Source: an uncultured Syntrophobacteraceae bacterium (GTDB lineage: Bacteria > Desulfobacterota > Syntrophobacteria > Syntrophobacterales > Syntrophobacteraceae). Taken from it: a DNA stretch of 7,351 nt. Under the pieces are notes generated by a model. That model saw nothing but the letters and a program-made list of their open reading frames with translations. It had not been told where the DNA came from and did not search any database. Location of the stretch: assembly GCA_937889795.1 (NCBI GenBank), contig CALBZH010000115.1, positions 1 through 7,351 on the forward strand, read 5' to 3'. This document shows, piece after piece, positions 6,651 through 7,351 of this stretch. Position numbers and translations under genes: made by a program. Each line of letters opens with the position of its first letter. The stretch's first letter is position 1.

Positions 6651-6769
6651 AGCGGCATCGTTAAAGGATCTAGAATTAAGCGATGTATCGGCATTCACAT
6701 CCTTGGGGTGACCGATTCTTGGCAATAGGCGCTCATCAGCAGGTAAAGTGTGCCAAAGCAGGAGGGAGA

Positions 6770-7351
6770 ATGAGTTGCAACAACCCGAAAGGATCGGTTT
6801 GGGGTAAATGGGATCTGCATGTTCACACTCCCTGCTCCATTGTGCAGAATTACGGTGGCAACAATGACATGAGCTGGAACGGGTTTATTGCTGATCTGGA
6901 GAAGCTTCCTCCTGAGCTGAAGGTCATTGGTGTTAACGATTATTTATTTTTTGATGGATATGAAAGACTTCTGAAAGTTAAGCGGGAGCAGGGACGACTC
7001 AAGAACCTCGATCTGATCCTCCCTGTCGTCGAGCTCAGGCTCGACCCGTTTGCCGGACTCCTTGAGAAAGATAAATATGGAAGGTACTTGAGCTCCGATT
7101 GGAATCGAATCAATCTCCACATTGTATTCGACCAGCTCGAGCCGGAGATTCTTCGAAAGCAGTTTTTGGCCACACTCGGGGAGTGTTACGACCTTATTCC
7201 GGATTCGAAGGACTTCGCCGAGAGATGGCAGACCCCGATAGCTCGCGACAGCGTGAGCAAGCTGGGACAGGCAATCGTTGATGCCGCGCCCAAAGACAAG
7301 CCGGGCACCTACTTTAGCCTGGTTCAGGAAGGGTTTAACCACCTCTGTGTC
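6770..7351 (+). CDS. N-terminal part of a PHP-domain protein, probably a PHP plus AAA/SMC-like ATPase (TrlF/Spaf_1101-like); 3' end beyond window
   Basis: I translated 194 codons from ATG 6770 to the window edge with no stop; AGGAG at 6760-6764 lies 5 nt upstream of the ATG. PHP domains are metal-dependent phosphoesterase-type folds. Seen here: KWDLHVHTPCS (13-23) with the metal-binding His17-x-His19; VIGVNDYLFFDGY (52-64) with Asp57, where classical PHP enzymes have Asp-His; PVVELRLD (85-92) with Glu88; and INLHIVFD (114-121) with His117. The layout with a W-K-W start, a DY-x3-DGY segment and an INLH-IVF segment matches my memory of large ATPases with an N-terminal PHP domain, named TrlF or Spaf_1101 family by NCBI and often found among defence genes. 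The ATPase part is not visible, so this is by N-terminal resemblance only. Codons such as TTA, AGA, TAT and GAT are more frequent here than in the neighbours, suggesting transfer. Confidence 0.75.
   Translation, partial: MSCNNPKGSVWGKWDLHVHTPCSIVQNYGGNNDMSWNGFIADLEKLPPELKVIGVNDYLFFDGYERLLKVKREQGRLKNLDLILPVVELRLDPFAGLLEKDKYGRYLSSDWNRINLHIVFDQLEPEILRKQFLATLGECYDLIPDSKDFAERWQTPIARDSVSKLGQAIVDAAPKDKPGTYFSLVQEGFNHLCV

Larger units (their letters stand above)
6457..6769. other. Divergent, AT-richer intergenic region between the ClC gene and the PHP gene
   Basis: These 313 bp should contain both promoters. There is an inverted repeat CCGAATT (6535-6541) / AATTCGG (6561-6567), and an overlapping pair CCCGAAT (6518-6524) / ATTCGGG (6562-6568). 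These could be an operator or an attachment-site remnant, but neither is shown. A plus-strand promoter candidate lies at 6622-6650. A weak minus-strand pair, TTGACT (6547-6542) and TATTCG (6525-6520), could serve the ClC gene. No tRNA or coding gene is convincing here; the short minus-strand ORFs of about 60 codons show no recognisable features. Confidence 0.5.

Noticed and set aside
1..7351. CRISPR arrays, insertion sequences or rRNA/tRNA genes
   Set aside because: No regularly spaced 25-40 bp repeats, transposase reading frame, or recognisable RNA gene was found on either strand.

Overview
The window (7,351 bp) carries six genes that read as ordinary bacterial chromosome, apart from its right-hand end. 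The combination seen here is a MoeA fused to a periplasmic-binding-protein-like domain, an MltD-type lytic transglycosylase lipoprotein, a ClC protein with two CBS domains, and moderately GC-rich codon use with TTG starts. It suggests a Gram-negative bacterium, perhaps a Nitrospirota- or Desulfobacterota-like lineage. That placement is an inference from gene architecture; no rRNA or other marker gene is present.

Left part (1-2105, minus strand): a two-gene translationally coupled unit. A small membrane-anchored protein with a possible PH/GRAM-like fold (1617-2105) overlaps by 8 nt the start of a moeA-type gene (1624 to beyond position 1). The moeA gene runs off the left edge inside its C-terminal PBP-like domain.

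Middle (2106-4410, plus strand): a 316-bp divergent intergenic region is followed by a small membrane/secreted protein with two CxxC motifs and a His cluster. After it comes an mltD-like lipoprotein gene with a Cys-rich module and a long Lys/Ser/Ala-rich tail.

Convergent junction (4411-4662): a 252-bp gap between mltD and the ClC gene. It holds two facing arrays of 7-bp repeats, five units each, that can form a long imperfect hairpin. Beside it a 16-bp tandem duplication (period 19 bp) creates the ClC stop codon.

Right part (4663-7351): a 597-residue ClC chloride channel/transporter on the minus strand, starting at TTG. A 313-bp, AT-richer divergent region follows. Then comes the 5' end (194 codons) of a plus-strand gene for a PHP-domain protein. 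Its N-terminus resembles the PHP plus AAA/SMC-like ATPase proteins (TrlF / Spaf_1101-type naming) that are often found in defence or accessory islands. This gene has more AT-rich codons than its neighbours, and the rest of it lies outside the window. It is the strongest candidate here for a link to an unusual system; its partners, if any, would be to the right.
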